NCBI GenBank assembly: GCA_008360955.1
Contig: LUCM01006372.1
Location: forward strand, 355,844 to 419,843
Length of the DNA stretch: 64,000 nucleotides
Reading direction: 5' to 3'
Origin: Fasciolopsis buskii
Lineage: Eukaryota > Platyhelminthes > Trematoda > Plagiorchiida > Fasciolidae
The first letter of the stretch is position 1; each line of letters begins with the position of its first letter. Below the pieces are notes generated by a model that saw nothing but the letters and a program-made list of their open reading frames with translations, ran no database searches and was not told the DNA's origin. The translations under genes and the position numbers were made by a program. Below, piece by piece: positions 38,301-48,345 of the stretch.

Positions 38301-38842
38301 TATTTTCCCGTCGCATGTCTGATCTAGTCGAGTCTTCTTGACTACATTGAAGACCGCCTTTGGAATAATAAATGTCGCAAAAGCAGTCGGTTATTTTTAT
38401 TTCTTTCATTAACATATGCGTATAAAAATTCTTATTCGGTTAATTGCTAACGTCAACCTTCGTCAGACCATTGATTGATTAGGTTGCAGCAACCGATAAG
38501 AGCTCAACAACATGGGAAGGCTCTATCCATTGTGATCATAGCATGTAAGAAGAGCGAAACCGACTCACCTTCCACATCTCTCGGACCGATAATTCCATCC
38601 AAATTGATTTCGTTCACATTGGCCAGTAGAAACTTTAGAGTTCGTTGAATCCCGTCGATCACGGCGTTCAAAAGTGACCCTATTTCGCTCGAGTTTTCAT
38701 CAAATGAATTCGGCGAATCGAATGGAATAAGAACTGGTTCGGTCCATTGGGCCGAGACCGGTAATTTTGGTGTCAAGATCACACAGAAGAAACAACAAAA
38801 TACTCGGAAAAGCAAGGGATGAAATTTATCAACTAGCCCCAT
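14062..38842 (-). CDS. C16orf89: Secreted UPF0764/C16orf89-like protein, complete six-exon gene
   Basis: Six minus-strand exons join into a 1149-nt reading frame of 382 residues plus stop: 38842-38569, 29099-28953, 27253-27100, 21227-21119, 18532-18370 and 14363-14062. Exon phases fit at every junction (1+2, 1+2, 2+1, 0+0, 1+2), and all donors are GTGAGT or GTAAGT. The protein begins with a hydrophobic signal peptide. It then has family landmarks in order: NLDGIIGPRDVEG, SDDCMHEL, CGYSLTHQ, YRDLFMEQ, CGEAGF, LKQILSWQ, a basic RRRKRAEK stretch and CLAHRTAVALLAM. These match the remembered layout of vertebrate C16orf89 (UPF0764, DUF4735), which is about 360-400 residues and secreted, of unknown function. 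N-x-S/T sequons (NSS, NYS, NKS, NLS, NFT) fit a secreted glycoprotein. The introns are 9.5, 1.7, 5.9, 2.6 and 4.0 kb and hold most of the repeats here. The exon joins are inferred without RNA data. The family call rests on recognised motifs, not on a search. Confidence 0.86.
15108..15129. repeat. (CA)n microsatellite
   Basis: A run of about ten CA units. Confidence 0.9.
17040..18090 (+). mobile_element. Degenerate Penelope-like retroelement in intron 5 (RT to 3' end)
   Basis: Plus-strand frames show Penelope-like reverse transcriptase. ELCAYTRCTFNDDVYKKTKG is followed by IPMGLPILGCLAEAVLYALE near 17180-17240, the family's TPMGSPLSxxxAEAVLxxLE block. After a frameshift come KRSNIEETYKLI, YTMESDEDGELAFPDVLV and DGILETRTYRKSS. 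Then NCHSNHQTNHKRSCIRI and YLFKVFEKNGYPRNFV follow near 17455-17620. The segment that should hold the YVDD catalytic motif is missing between PRIQPK and AVIKRS. The GIY-YIG endonuclease is not recognisable downstream. The 3' end (17990-18090) is similar to 52811-52920 and carries a hammerhead-like core. The element lies antisense to the host gene. Confidence 0.8.
17996..18042 (+). ncRNA. Decayed hammerhead-ribozyme-like motif in a Penelope-like 3' end
   Basis: The motif reads CTAACGA (consensus CTGANGA), then 19 bases with a possible ACC/GGT stem, then GAAAC. Stem III is partly disrupted compared with the copy at 52811. It is probably inactive. The context fits the known presence of hammerhead motifs in Penelope-like elements. 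Confidence 0.35.
18370..18532 (-). CDS. C16orf89: C16orf89-like exon 5: RDLFMEQ block
   Basis: This is a 163-nt exon: 54 codons plus one base. It starts after TTTCAAAG, an acceptor weaker than the others but preceded by a pyrimidine-rich tract. It ends at GTAAGT from 18369. The peptide starts SGCLGELEHL, contains an NFT sequon and ends YRDLFMEQ. The last block matches the conserved RD(L/I)FMEN element of C16orf89. The remaining base plus TC of exon 6 makes an Ile, giving RDLFMEQ-I-GVCGEAGF, as expected for the family. Confidence 0.86.
21119..21227 (-). CDS. C16orf89: C16orf89-like exon 4: cysteine-rich core
   Basis: This is a 109-nt exon: one base, then 36 codons. The acceptor is TTGATTTCAG and the donor GTGAGT from 21118. 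The encoded peptide has CNLSPQCW, then QCGYSLTHQVIYIL. The vertebrate family has the same C-x2-S-x2-C pattern followed by a GYxLxHQ helix, so this is one of the most diagnostic exons. It ends in phase 0 and exon 5 starts in phase 0. That gives the expected run from GYSLTHQ into a Gly-Cys pair. Confidence 0.87.
27100..27253 (-). CDS. C16orf89: C16orf89-like exon 3
   Basis: This is a 154-nt exon: two bases, 50 codons, two bases. The acceptor TTTGGTGCAG has a pyrimidine-rich lead, and the donor is GTGAGT from 27099. The peptide contains HHVQPYSWALYRP, an NYS sequon, and the block SDDCMHELINKS. That block corresponds to the SDxC-type motif of the family. The overlapping open frame that begins MDRSWKAG on the same strand is a shadow: it lacks family similarity and breaks the phase. 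Confidence 0.85.
28779..28818. repeat. (CA)n microsatellite with CG interruptions
   Basis: ACACGCACAC-type units over about 40 bases, in intron 2 close to exon 2 (28953). Confidence 0.85.
28953..29099 (-). CDS. C16orf89: C16orf89-like exon 2
   Basis: This is a 147-nt exon: two bases, 48 codons, one base. The acceptor is TACTCACAG just above 29099, and the donor is GTAAGT from 28952. It encodes a basic, helical stretch (RYWQRMPYRLVRQLIRIRQL, then VRVVSKK). It occupies the place of the helical segment that follows the first conserved block in the vertebrate protein. The split codons give Gly with exon 1 and Arg with exon 3. Sequence similarity is weaker here than in exons 4 to 6, so the call relies on phase, splice sites and position. 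Confidence 0.8.
29735..29860 (-). repeat. Dispersed repeat shared with 59.8-59.9 kb
   Basis: In reverse complement this aligns almost without gaps over about 110 bases with 59818-59930. The shared order is AGTTGGAGTTTACCTC, CGCTGCACCCGAAAT and AAGGCGTGTGCG. Both copies can be read as STKLEF-x(12)-RCT-x(10)-RRV peptides, so the family may once have been coding. Confidence 0.5.
31770..31845. repeat. Short AT-rich quasi-tandem repeat
   Basis: The words TGCAATGTAA and related forms (GCAATATAAT, TGCAATGTAATGCAACG) recur several times in 75 bases of intron 1. Confidence 0.55.
32752..32776. repeat. (AAT)n microsatellite
   Basis: About eight AAT/ATA units in intron 1. Confidence 0.9.
33448..33493. 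repeat. (GACA)n / (GATA)n microsatellite
   Basis: Imperfect GACA and GATA tetramers (AGACAGATAGACAGACAGAC) over about 45 bases. Confidence 0.85.
33932..34127 (+). mobile_element. tRNA-derived SINE, family B (full copy with target-site duplication)
   Basis: This starts GCGAAGTTCAACAAACC. The tRNA-like head is GTAGCGTGATGGCTAAGGCG, with B-box region GGGTTCGCGTCCCAGTTC. The body contains GATGATTCCTAACAAGGATG and GTGTACAGTGTTTCCATGG. A perfect 10-base repeat ACCATTAATG flanks it (33922-33931 and 34128-34137), which marks insertion by target-primed retrotransposition. The copy lies in intron 1, antisense to the host gene. Confidence 0.85.
34390..34545 (-). mobile_element. SINE family B, copy 2 (head truncated)
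   Basis: This is a minus-strand copy. It retains part of the B-box region (GTTCGCGTCCCAGTTCGG), GTGCATATCCACC on the plus strand, GAAACAGCTGTACAGTGC and the terminal GTGAATTATTTCATGAAA. The tRNA A-box part is missing. It lies about 260 bases from the full copy at 33932 in the opposite orientation. Confidence 0.8.
36470..36492. repeat. (AAAC)n microsatellite
   Basis: About six CAAA units in intron 1. Confidence 0.85.
37006..37105. repeat. (CAT)n / (GAT)n microsatellite
   Basis: About 100 bases of CAT triplets with a few interruptions (CGT, CCG, CAG, ATT). The plus strand reads as poly-His and the minus strand as poly-Asp. The minus frame has non-repetitive acidic flanks (ENDSYIDKEEKVSD, REEKVEKESHDDD). 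It lies in intron 1. Confidence 0.9.
38569..38842 (-). CDS. C16orf89: C16orf89-like exon 1: signal peptide and N-terminus
   Basis: This exon encodes 91 residues plus one base. The ATG at 38842-38840 is chosen because it directly precedes a signal peptide: a short polar start, then a hydrophobic core (LLFRVFCCFFCVIL), with a plausible cleavage after VSA. An upstream in-frame GTG at 38860 is not a eukaryotic start. After the leader there is an acidic linker with an NSS sequon, then an amphipathic helix ending NLDGIIGPRDVEG. That ending resembles the family's first conserved block. The exon ends at a GTGAGT donor (G at 38568) in phase 1. Confidence 0.85.
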
Positions 38843-38985
38843 TCCACGAACGTAAGACACAATTGTTAATGGGTTGCAACTTTGTCATACGTCATATCCA
38901 CTTATTTGTTGTTTTTCGTTCAAAATCCCCTAATCCAATTGGTCGGCTGGCCAAGCCCCTAGTGAGAGTTTTCTGATTGGTCCAT
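38843..38985 (-). promoter_or_regulatory. Putative proximal promoter / 5' UTR of the C16orf89-like gene
   Basis: On the minus strand, upstream of the ATG, there are two CCAAT motifs, one at 38976-38980 and one in the CCAATTGG around 38935-38942. There is also a CRE/AP-1-like TGACGTATGA near 38884-38893. No TATA box is evident. The motifs are short and could be chance. Trans-splicing or an upstream non-coding exon cannot be excluded. Confidence 0.25.
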
Positions 38986-38989
38986 TCAG

Positions 38990-40680
38990 TGTCGCAACTT
39001 GTCGCATAATACCAAACCGTCCAGCCGAATAGTTTTGTCGTTAGAGCACACGAAAATCTTAACTAGATCTGATGTGATAGAACAAACAAAATAGGATGAT
39101 GCAAAACCGGACTTTATTCCGGTCAGATTTCAAACAAAATCACCGAACCGAGACATCGGACAACAATTCGGGAGGTATACAAAGAAGCAACTCATCCGTT
39201 TAATTCTTCATACGTTCCCCATCATTCATCGTGTCACGATTAGAAATCTTCCTGTCTAATCTGTTCTAAAATCTGTCCATGATCTGAAAGCTTCCTACTC
39301 TGCAACATTTCACCAGCAATTCTATCGTGACCGGATTCGTTTCCTGTTTGTTCCATCCAAGTTTATTGTCATTTTCTAATGGACGTTTCATCGATGCTGT
39401 AAAATTGATGTTGACTGTGTTTGTTTCGGGTTTTTTTTCAATCCCGAACATGACCTCAAAGTGACTTTCCGTGATAGCATTAGAAGCGGATCGGTTGTTT
39501 TTTATTAATTACTTCCAACACGACTGATTACTCCCGTCCTCGTACCTTGCTTCCACATCGTGTCTGTTCGGTCTGAATGTTTTAGCCTCGTTTTATTTTA
39601 TTTTAGTTTTTTTCTTTTTTCTAGGGAGGAGGGTGTACGGATTTGCGCGGCGGGGATGAGAAAGATACACGATTTTGTCATAAACGAGCACAGACCACAG
39701 GTCAGGAACAAAACGATCGTCAAGCGGACGATGAAACGTTGGTCATCACTGGGATCATGATCAGTACCCATACCGGGGAATCAAAAACAACACGCATTAG
39801 AACACGGATGTTTATGTCACGGAAACACATGTATTCACGTTCGGGGGAAAAAACAAGGAAATGACCTGACACGTTAATCGCATGCTTAATTGTTTCCAAT
39901 TTATTTACCAAATTTCGTGAAATTCTTCGTGTGGTTGATGAGTTTCGGAGCTGTAAAAAATGAAAATGCTTGCAAACTGGTATGTTGTTTTGAAACAAGA
40001 TTTTAAAGAAATAATTTTAGCCGAGTACGAAATCAGTTCGTCCACTGAATGTTTGGGCTTACCTACCGGGGTTCGAATAATCTATGGACAAGCAGTTCAT
40101 GATACGTCTTAGTATGTTTTATGATGCACTGTTCTATGGGCACACGTATATTTCCAAAGCACACACCTGTCGAGAGCCGTCCGCGAAAGGTTGATAACAA
40201 GTCGATCTTCCGGTTGTCATTATTGGTCATTTATAAGGCAAGTTTTGAAAAAAAACACCTTGCCTGCAGCTTTCCGAAATTTAGATGGTAAAATCCGAAT
40301 CGACGCATCATATTCATCTCCGCGGATAATGCAAAATGTTTGTCGAATGCACACTTGTGGGACATCAATTTCACTCGGTACATTCCCTACATTAGTCGGA
40401 TCCGATTTCGTCAGATTGTGCCGTGTTCGTCCACAGTCGTACCACGTAATGGACTACAGTTTGAAATGAAATCGAGTGATATGCATTCCAACTGTTCAAA
40501 AGTCGTTAACACAGCGTTGTCAGTAGAATGTGTAACTGGCCGAGGTCTCGACTAGTCGGAGTTGACGAGCTCTAGAGCAACAGGACAACGCGCGATCGCG
40601 AGATCCGATGATTAAGCAGCGCAATTCAAGATAACGACTATTCGTCACAACTAGTACAACTAGAGCTAACAACAAGCAAT
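38990..40680. other. Upstream of the C16orf89-like gene, no assigned gene
   Basis: This region holds short open frames only. The plus-strand frame 40340-40555 (HLWDINFTRYIPYIS, CSSTVVPRNGLQ) looks mildly coding-like but is not recognised. A minus-strand AATAAA lies near 39112-39117 and could end an unseen gene. Confidence 0.4.
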
Positions 40681-40689
40681 CGGAAAGTA

Positions 40690-41090
40690 GACATGGACAA
40701 ATGCAAAAACGCGAGAAGAATGGTCAGACTCTGTCGGAATGCCATCCATATCAGACACATCGAAGACCATCAGAAAGTAACCTCAGCAATTAAAATATCC
40801 GCACTTTTTCGGCATCGACAACGCAATACAACGAAAAATGACCAAAACAAAAGACCTCATGCACACATATGCAGGATGACAGTAACTGTATTTACAAGAT
40901 CGGTTGCAAGGACTGCTCAGCACAGAGTACTGGGCAAACTTGTAGGCAGTTAAAGGCTAGGATCACGGAACACAGGCGAAATGAGAAATTGCAACTAACT
41001 GACAGAATCGCTACTACCCGGTTTTACAAATGCTTTACCCTTTATGACCATCGGTTGGCAGAGTTTAATTGAATGAACAAGTTTTGGACG
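40690..41090 (+). mobile_element. Penelope-like element fragment with GIY-YIG endonuclease domain
   Basis: The frame from 40869 encodes CIYKIGCKDCSAQSTGQTCR followed by LKARITEHRR. This is the Penelope-type GIY-YIG endonuclease with its paired cysteines and the catalytic Arg in the RLxxRIxEH-like helix. The Tyr expected in the YIG position reads Ser-Thr-Gly here, so activity is doubtful. The preceding basic stretch from 40693 (RRMVRLCRNA, KISALFRHRQR) is in another frame and probably belongs to the linker before the endonuclease. The reverse-transcriptase part is not seen upstream. This is a 5'-truncated, decayed copy. Confidence 0.7.
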
Positions 41091-41460
41091 CCTCACTTTA
41101 CCAATAAGCATATCAAGTACAAATTGTATGACTCATCAACATGAATTGGTAGTCGTGTGGGAATTTTGCCAAGCTATATATATGGTCAACAAAGTTATAA
41201 GCGAATAACCTAGCCCAGGTAGGGACGGCCCAAGATCGTCTAAGGCTTCGATACCTGGGTCAAAATTTCATAAAAAAGAAAAGCCCTAGATCCTCCAACA
41301 GTTAATCGGCGCAGGGACCAAGGTCATCAGGAATGCCTTGGCCTCAAATGGAGGCTCGCCCTTGTACATTGGCGGGTTGAGTCCTGCGACGATCCCTAGT
41401 CGGGATCGCTTGGACGCATGGTTTCGCTAATGTGGGGGAATCCTCGAACGATCTCCGAAT

Positions 41461-41638
41461 GCCGGCGCTGGCCAAGCGGATGAAGTCGTGACGTTTCGAC
41501 GCGAAGATCGCGGGTTCGAATCCTCCCACTACCAATCAACTTCCCCACTCCGCAGCCCTCCATTGACCGCGGTCCCCTTCCTGAAAAATGAAATACACTG
41601 TTATTGCTTTAATAAAGGAAATAAAAAGATTTTAAAAA
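41461..41638 (+). mobile_element. tRNA-derived SINE, family A (copy 5)
   Basis: This is a plus-strand copy with head GCCGGCGCTGGCCAAGCGG, B box GGGTTCGAATCC, body CTTCCCCACTCCGCAGCC and tail TTTAATAAAGGAAAT. It sits about 370 bases beyond the Penelope endonuclease fragment. Confidence 0.85.
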
Positions 41639-42789
41639 CTTAGTTTGCTTGACCAGTTGGGAATACTCAGATTGCACTGGATCTGACGTTGGACGTTTCG
41701 GTTTCATGAGCTTAAAGAATGCGGATCACGCATTATGTCCATAATAATAATAATATGTGAATTAGCTTCACACTTCTTCGTTATCAGCTAACTCATCAAT
41801 TCGTTTGTCACTGAGTCCTAATTGGCCGGAATCCTTCATTAGTGAACATGATTTGCTAGCTTCACATAAGCAGAATAGTTTATTGGTCATCAGTGTCTAG
41901 GTTCCTTTTTCCTTGGACCCATGTTTGTCTAATTCTAGGAAGTGCTATTCCCATCCTCGATTCTGGACGGACGACATCCGACTCACAATCTTACAATCAG
42001 ATACGCTGGGGTTTGGGAAACTGGTCGGAACATGCGTAGATTTTGCGAGAGCCAAACATATCTCCAATAGTTCACACGGACAAAATGACTTTTACTCGCT
42101 ATATTTTCATTTTGTTCGATTGTAGTATCTAAACAGATAAAGGTGACGTTTAACGGTGAATTTCAAAACTATTCATCCAACTCATCCGAAGAGCCGTGAC
42201 AGGCAGTGAAGATAGACGATATTATTCATACCTGGATATGGTAAGGTCAAATTTTATCTAATATCTCAAATCGTACATGGTGATTTTATTTGGGCATGTA
42301 AATGTATGTCCAATCAGACAGAATTTCCAGGTACGTTGGCTATGATGAGACAAACGAACACAACAAAATTGCCCGAGTACCTTCTTTTTAAAATCGATAG
42401 CGAAAATGTTTGGAAGAGAAACGAATAACCGACAGATGTCCGCAACTTTCCTCTCGTGCGAAATGACGCCGAATCGTGGGTACCATCTTATGGTTGGGCT
42501 AACTTTTTCGACTAGTTTGAGCAAACACCCAATTCTCATTACCTATTACACAAGGAAAACTGTAACTGTTTATTTGCTTGTTTTCAAAAAAAAAGAGATA
42601 CCAGTTGACCTTGGCCGAACATAAACTGGACACTGTTCCAAAACCAGTGTGGGCGAGGTACGTAGGTTTGTCATTTGACAGATCATAAATGTTAGTCTCG
42701 TCCGTGACAACGTGAACAAAACCAACAGAAACAATAATAACCGGTGGATAGTCACGTGAAGTGAGTGGCCTAGCAGTCTCGATGTGTAC

Positions 42790-42829
42790 CTGTGTGTGTG
42801 GGTGTGTGTGTGTGCGTGCGTGTGTGTGC
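42790..42829. repeat. (TG)n microsatellite
   Basis: TG units with GG and CG interruptions over 40 bases. Confidence 0.85.
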
Positions 42830-43509
42830 CTCATCAGTTCTCCTGACCTCTAATGCCCTGATCTGCCGGACGAACTCCGAGATTGTGAGAACAAGAGGAC
42901 AGTCTGGTTTAAACTGATAACACAACACAGAAAACGTGTAACCAAATCAACTAACCCCCGGGACATGTGATGATGTGGCATATTGTAAAAAATTCTAACT
43001 CATTCAACTCGAGGTGCAAAAACCAAAACAAATAATGAGTGAGTTCAAATTCGGTTTCTCTGATAGGAGTAGAACAATTGGTCAAGATCGTAGATCCCTT
43101 TTAGGGAAAAAACAGTGGTCATTTTTTTGCGGATCCTGGTGGGTAGTTTTTTAGTCATCCATTCCCATAAGCCGAACAGACAATATTGATGACCCACTTA
43201 CAGACGGTCCGATTCTATGAATTAGTAAACTGGTGATACGATCATAGCAACCATTACAGTGGATATGGTCGATTAGAAAAAATAAGTACGAGGCAAGGAG
43301 TTTTCGTGGACTACGTTCATGATTTATTAATAACCTCATATCGGATGAACGTGTTTTGTGTGTGAACTGTGATCTGATTTGCTGTGGACAGGGGAAGTCA
43401 AAAAACAACTTCGGATATTCGCCGGTTTTTTTTCGGCTTACTACATCTCGGCCAATCCCTGTCAGTCTAAACAATTAATTGTAAGCTCCATATACACAAC
43501 TTCAGAATG

Positions 43510-43740
43510 CGCACGAGAGGAGGGCGGGACCATGCAGACGAATTGTGACAGCTTTTGTTGTTGTTCGGATATATCAGTCAGCCAATCGGTATCACCGACC
43601 GAGTGCGGACTTTTTCCAAAGGGCCGAAAGCGTGGGTTACATTTGCGATGTGATTAGTCTAAACTTGGTGTGAAACAGTTAGCGATATTCAGTAGCTTAA
43701 TTGTTCAATTGACAAAACATGCCTGGGTTTGTCTACCTAG
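43510..43740 (+). repeat. Dispersed repeat shared with the 56.3-56.6 kb region
   Basis: GCGTGGGTTACATTTGCGAT, then GTGATTAGTCT, GTGTGAAACAGTTAG and TTGTTCAATT, align with GCTTGCGTCACATTCACGGT, GTGGTTAGTCT, ATGTGAAACGACTG and TTGTTCCAGT at 56472-56560. The two copies keep the same order with moderate divergence. No protein is recognised. Confidence 0.5.
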
Positions 43741-44139
43741 GTGCAAACAAGCACTTGGTCATGCGGTCGATGGACATTGTCTCACAGAAACACGTGGATA
43801 GTGACGAACAAAAAAATGTCCACAGTCTCAGGAACTCTACCACCCAATTACCCGGCCACGATTGCGCTGGATTCGAATAGAATTCAAAGCATGGTTGAGA
43901 AAATGTGCTCACAAATAACGTTAGATAGTTTTCGCCGTACGATGTGTGTCATTGGGACCCTGGCTTGTTTCCAAAGCTATCTGTGGTGATTTCGCCATCT
44001 ATCGGAATCAACTTATCGATCAAATGAATTGGCGGGAAAGTATTATGCTATGATCTTCCCCATGGTTTGGATCACTATTTCAACTGGTCATTTTGTGTAT
44101 AAATCGGTTGGCTTAATCAGACAATTCAAGTGAACGGAA

Positions 44140-47100
44140 TAGCCCATTGAGGCTGTATTCCTGGGATCAGTGACTTCGTTCCTCTGAGCGTTCTCTGTGC
44201 TGCACTGCCTCCGTCTTCCTGATTATCCTCTTCAAATGTAATCACACTTTTGGGACATTTGATTAGCTCGTTGAGAGTCTTTCGTGGATGTCGGAAGTTG
44301 CCTGTAAATGTGATTCATTTGACCATCATAAGTCGCTTTCATTAAAATCGCCCGATCCCAGAAGCTGCATTCCTGGATGATTCGTTAGAGCAATGGGAGC
44401 AGATTTCAAACAGAGGTTGAAGGAACGAGAGAAAGTTTGTTTTGACCACGTCAGTTTGTTGTTCGAAGAAACTTTGGTTCAAAGATGTTCTCATCAACGG
44501 TTTCTGTCCTGTCCAACTTTTTTCTCCCAGAATTCCCCTTCTGGCATTCAAATGACGAGAATTTCACTCCGGCGGATCCAACGTGCTTGGGTAATTTCGA
44601 CCGGTATGCATCGATTTTTACGAGGAATAACCCAAAATCAGTCAATTTCATATCGTAACTCACCTAGCAGATTGCACGTGGCGCAAATGAATCATTTGTG
44701 TCTATGCGTTTTTGTGTTCGAGACTGAACACTTTTCATAGTTCGATTGATTCTATGCTTGTCAAATCTGCCAAACCAAAGTTCGAAATTCATATCTATCA
44801 ATATTTTCTTATGATTTATTCGAAAACTACTATTGTTAGTTTTGCAGCCGGTTCGATCAAACTCATCCGACGGGAAAATGCCAAATGTTGATTTGGCTAA
44901 CCGAGTTGAATGACGATAAAGAATGAGTTGAATTGGCAATCCGAAATGTTTGTGATCGTATTGACACGATCAGTTTGTCTTTGTCTGCTCTCGTGACAAG
45001 GTGAAATTCCAAATCGACTGTTTGCTTGCTCCTTCGAGATGAACTGCGTGACAAAGTACAATGCCATTCGCCGTCAATTTTGAAGTGATTCACAAATATC
45101 ACCGTTTGTTTGAACACACACGCACACACACACAAGCACGTGTATACCTACTTCCACTCGTCTGCACTGGGTCCCACTCTAATGTCTAATCGGTTCAGCT
45201 AATCGGACAAGTGAAATCAAGTGCACGATCGGTGAAACACGTTTACATTCACGGGATGACCCTCAGCAATTTTCCCACCACGAGCTCAACCGCTGGTCTC
45301 TTTTATTGGCTAACAGCAACCTGTCCTACTGCAACACATCTCGTTTATGAGCATAGATTTATATTTCTTGTGAAATGTTTGCCAGTCAGTAGAGCTGTTT
45401 TTATCCGGCTAAAAATGAATCGTGAGCGGTGGGCATCCATGTTGCAAGATCCGGGGTAATAGCCTGAAACGAACAATTGTAAAAATACTAAAGCGACAAG
45501 GTTACCTGACCTCTTTATCGGGGAATTGCTAAACTCCAACATCACTGCATGACAAAGTTCAGAGTAGTCCTCCCCACGTGAGCAAAGTGGTCTGAGCCGT
45601 ACTCATTGGCTGATGGGTAATATGTTTTGCATTGAGGTAAAATCTAAGTCATTTGGGATAGTCTGGCAACCATGATGTTTGATTCACAATAGTTCCCCTC
45701 GGGTTCGGGAACCAATTCAGGGTTCATACAATGCACTGATGGTGATTACTTATCGGGATAAAATAACTGTCCAATGGTTCCACAGTTATCAGTGGTAAGC
45801 TGAATGAAGTTGGTGCAAGATGAGTTGTTTTATTGACAAAGTCCTTGTTCATTCAACGGTAACCGCTTGGATTGTCTTCGGCAACCAGTGCTGGATTTTA
45901 CATGGAAAATACACACATTAGACAAGGCGAAGAACGCTGGCAACCTGGAATGAATAGGCGTCAGCTGATACTATTCCAGCTGTGGTTTATTTATTATTTT
46001 TCCTAAACTAAGCAATATAAATGGAGTATTTAGTGAATATAATACTCAATCCTATAATTACCATAGCTTTTGGGCTTTTAAAACTGTTGAGAAAATAATA
46101 ACTTTTCGTTTAGTAAAAGTGAACGAAATTTGGGCCGATTGCACATGTCCAATTGTGAAGATTATTGCGGGATTCCAAACGCTTTCAATCAATTAAGTCA
46201 AAACATCATTTCGTGCACTCCGGTTCCGGGAACTCGTTTAGTGTCTGTAGTTGTAACTAGAACAGGAAACTGCCTTCTATCAGTCAGTTGAGTGACTAGC
46301 AGACAAAGTTGTTTAATTCTCTTCCAGAGAGAAACGACTATCCATTAAGAAGAAGTCAGTTGCCAGCAGTGATTGCCGTGGGGCTGAACCAGACAACACA
46401 AACTCATCCACGAACCAGTATGATACAAAGTCTGCCAGGAGTAGACAAATTTGTCTTAGTAAAGAACAGTGATGCGCAATAATGACTAGGAAAATGGATG
46501 ACATTTATTTTTCTTGGCGTCTGAGTAATGGGTCGTTCTTTGATCCGGTCATCTAAAACCAAGGTTTGTAGAACAACCTACTTGAAATTGGATAACTGTT
46601 ACGTGCTAATCAGAAACCTAACGAAATTATGAACAAATAAATTGCTGGCAGTCCATTTAGTGTTCCGGACGAACGAATTAAACAGGTCAATAATAAGATA
46701 CACGTAGGCGAATCATTGTTGTTTTCAATTGACATTTGGCCACTTGGTATCCCAGTAAACTCCATGTTTTGTTCTAATAGCCGATTAGAGGCCACTTGGC
46801 TATTTCTGCTTGGAGGAACAGATCTGGTCTGAGTTCCACCCGGGACTAACGACAGAGCTACATGCCGTCGAGCACGTGCTCAGGGACGCCATTTAATTAG
46901 TTGACCGTGATTAACATACGCCCAAATTCATTGAACAGGCTCCCGCGGACAGGCAACGCAAGTGTCAAGGACTTGGGTTGGTTTTTACCTTGAAAACACC
47001 CCTCAAGTTTATTGTGCAGCCGGTGAGGCCCGCCATCTTATTAGGGTCCGTATCACCTGTGTTTCTCCGTAGACCAGCGACGGGTTAGCCAAGGAGACAT

Positions 47101-48150
47101 ATGAACTGGTCAACTGGTGACAGGTTCGTTTTGGAACAGCGCTGGTATGGCTTTCCCTGAAAAAGTTTTCCTATGGTAATCGAAAGATTGGCACAATCAT
47201 ACTCTCAACCGACAACCCCGTGCTCTGTCCTTAAAAACTTCTCCATCGGAGTTCAATATTCAGAAAACATAGCCATGGAACTTCCTTGACAGTTTATTTA
47301 TACATATAGTAGCAGTTAGCACCAGACCGCATTTGGGCACTCACATTACCTGGCTGCAAAAGGAAAGGCAGTCTGGATGGCCATATCGGCAGAAGAATGA
47401 ATAACGTTTACCATGTGACCGATTTGGTACACACCGAGTCAGTTCGAGTCAAGGCCTACGTAAGTCCGTTTAGTTGCCAAACCCACCGATCCGTAGGTGT
47501 TCGCTCGTTTGGTCGCTTGGCCTCAACGCGTACGTGTGCACGTGTCAGTGGGATCAGCCCATGTGAGACGACTATTGCGGTCAATGGGTCATCTGCGCAG
47601 ACGTCATCCTGAGATCTCCACGGTACAAGCTCGGTCAGATTCAAGCTGCCATGATTGAGGACATTTAGTGGTGTGAAATGCAAACAGATTTTTTGAAAAA
47701 CAACTGATTTAGTGGTCGTAGTAAATACAATGTTTCTGTTGGTTGTCTAGTCATAATTTACGTTTATTCACATTCACCGATGATTAGTGACCATGGTTCA
47801 TTGGTACCGGATCTTTCAGTGATCTGTCTACCAAAAGAGGCAACCAAATAAGGCATTTAAAGTATTACAAAATCGTGAAACTTTACTTCCAAATATTTTA
47901 TAAATCCACCTTTGTGATGACACTTTCAATGCATGTTAGAGGTTGACGGTCATGGGAAGCACAGTGAAGAAAAGGAATGCCCCGGAATGCGTTGTGGGAA
48001 GTGTCCTCAAACAACAACTGATGTTGTTGGCTTTTGAAACGTGAATCCTTCAAGCCATTCCAAAAACCGTCTTGTTTGTCTGCCAAGCGATTCTTGATGA
48101 TGAACGTCTATTTTATTGTTGGCTTGGAAAAACGGGCCATCTGGTATTAG
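44140..48150. other. No assigned gene; one microsatellite
   Basis: This 4 kb region contains the (AC)n run at 45113 and a GC-richer segment at about 46800-47680. A minus-strand coding-like frame lies at 47683-47456 (see findings). No element or family is recognised. Confidence 0.4.
45113..45134. repeat. (AC)n microsatellite
   Basis: About ten AC units with one CG interruption. Confidence 0.85.
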
Positions 48151-48154
48151 GGTC

Positions 48155-48345
48155 TCATGGAATAATTCACCATGTGATAACAACTTCAAATCAACATTAG
48201 GAAACCATGGAAACACTGTACAGCTGTTTCATTCTTGTTAGGAATCATCAGCAGTGCATATCCACCCACCCCCCGAACTGGGATGCAAACCCGGGATGAA
48301 TGAATTTGAGTCGAACGCCTTAGCCGTTACACTACCTGGTGGGTT
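48155..48345 (-). mobile_element. SINE family B, copy 3
   Basis: This minus-strand copy runs from the head (GTAGTGTAACGGCTAAGGCG) through GGGTTTGCATCCCAGTTCGG, CTAACAAGAATGAAACAGC and GTACAGTGTTTCCATGG to the terminal GGTGAATTATTCCA. It is nearly complete. Confidence 0.8.
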
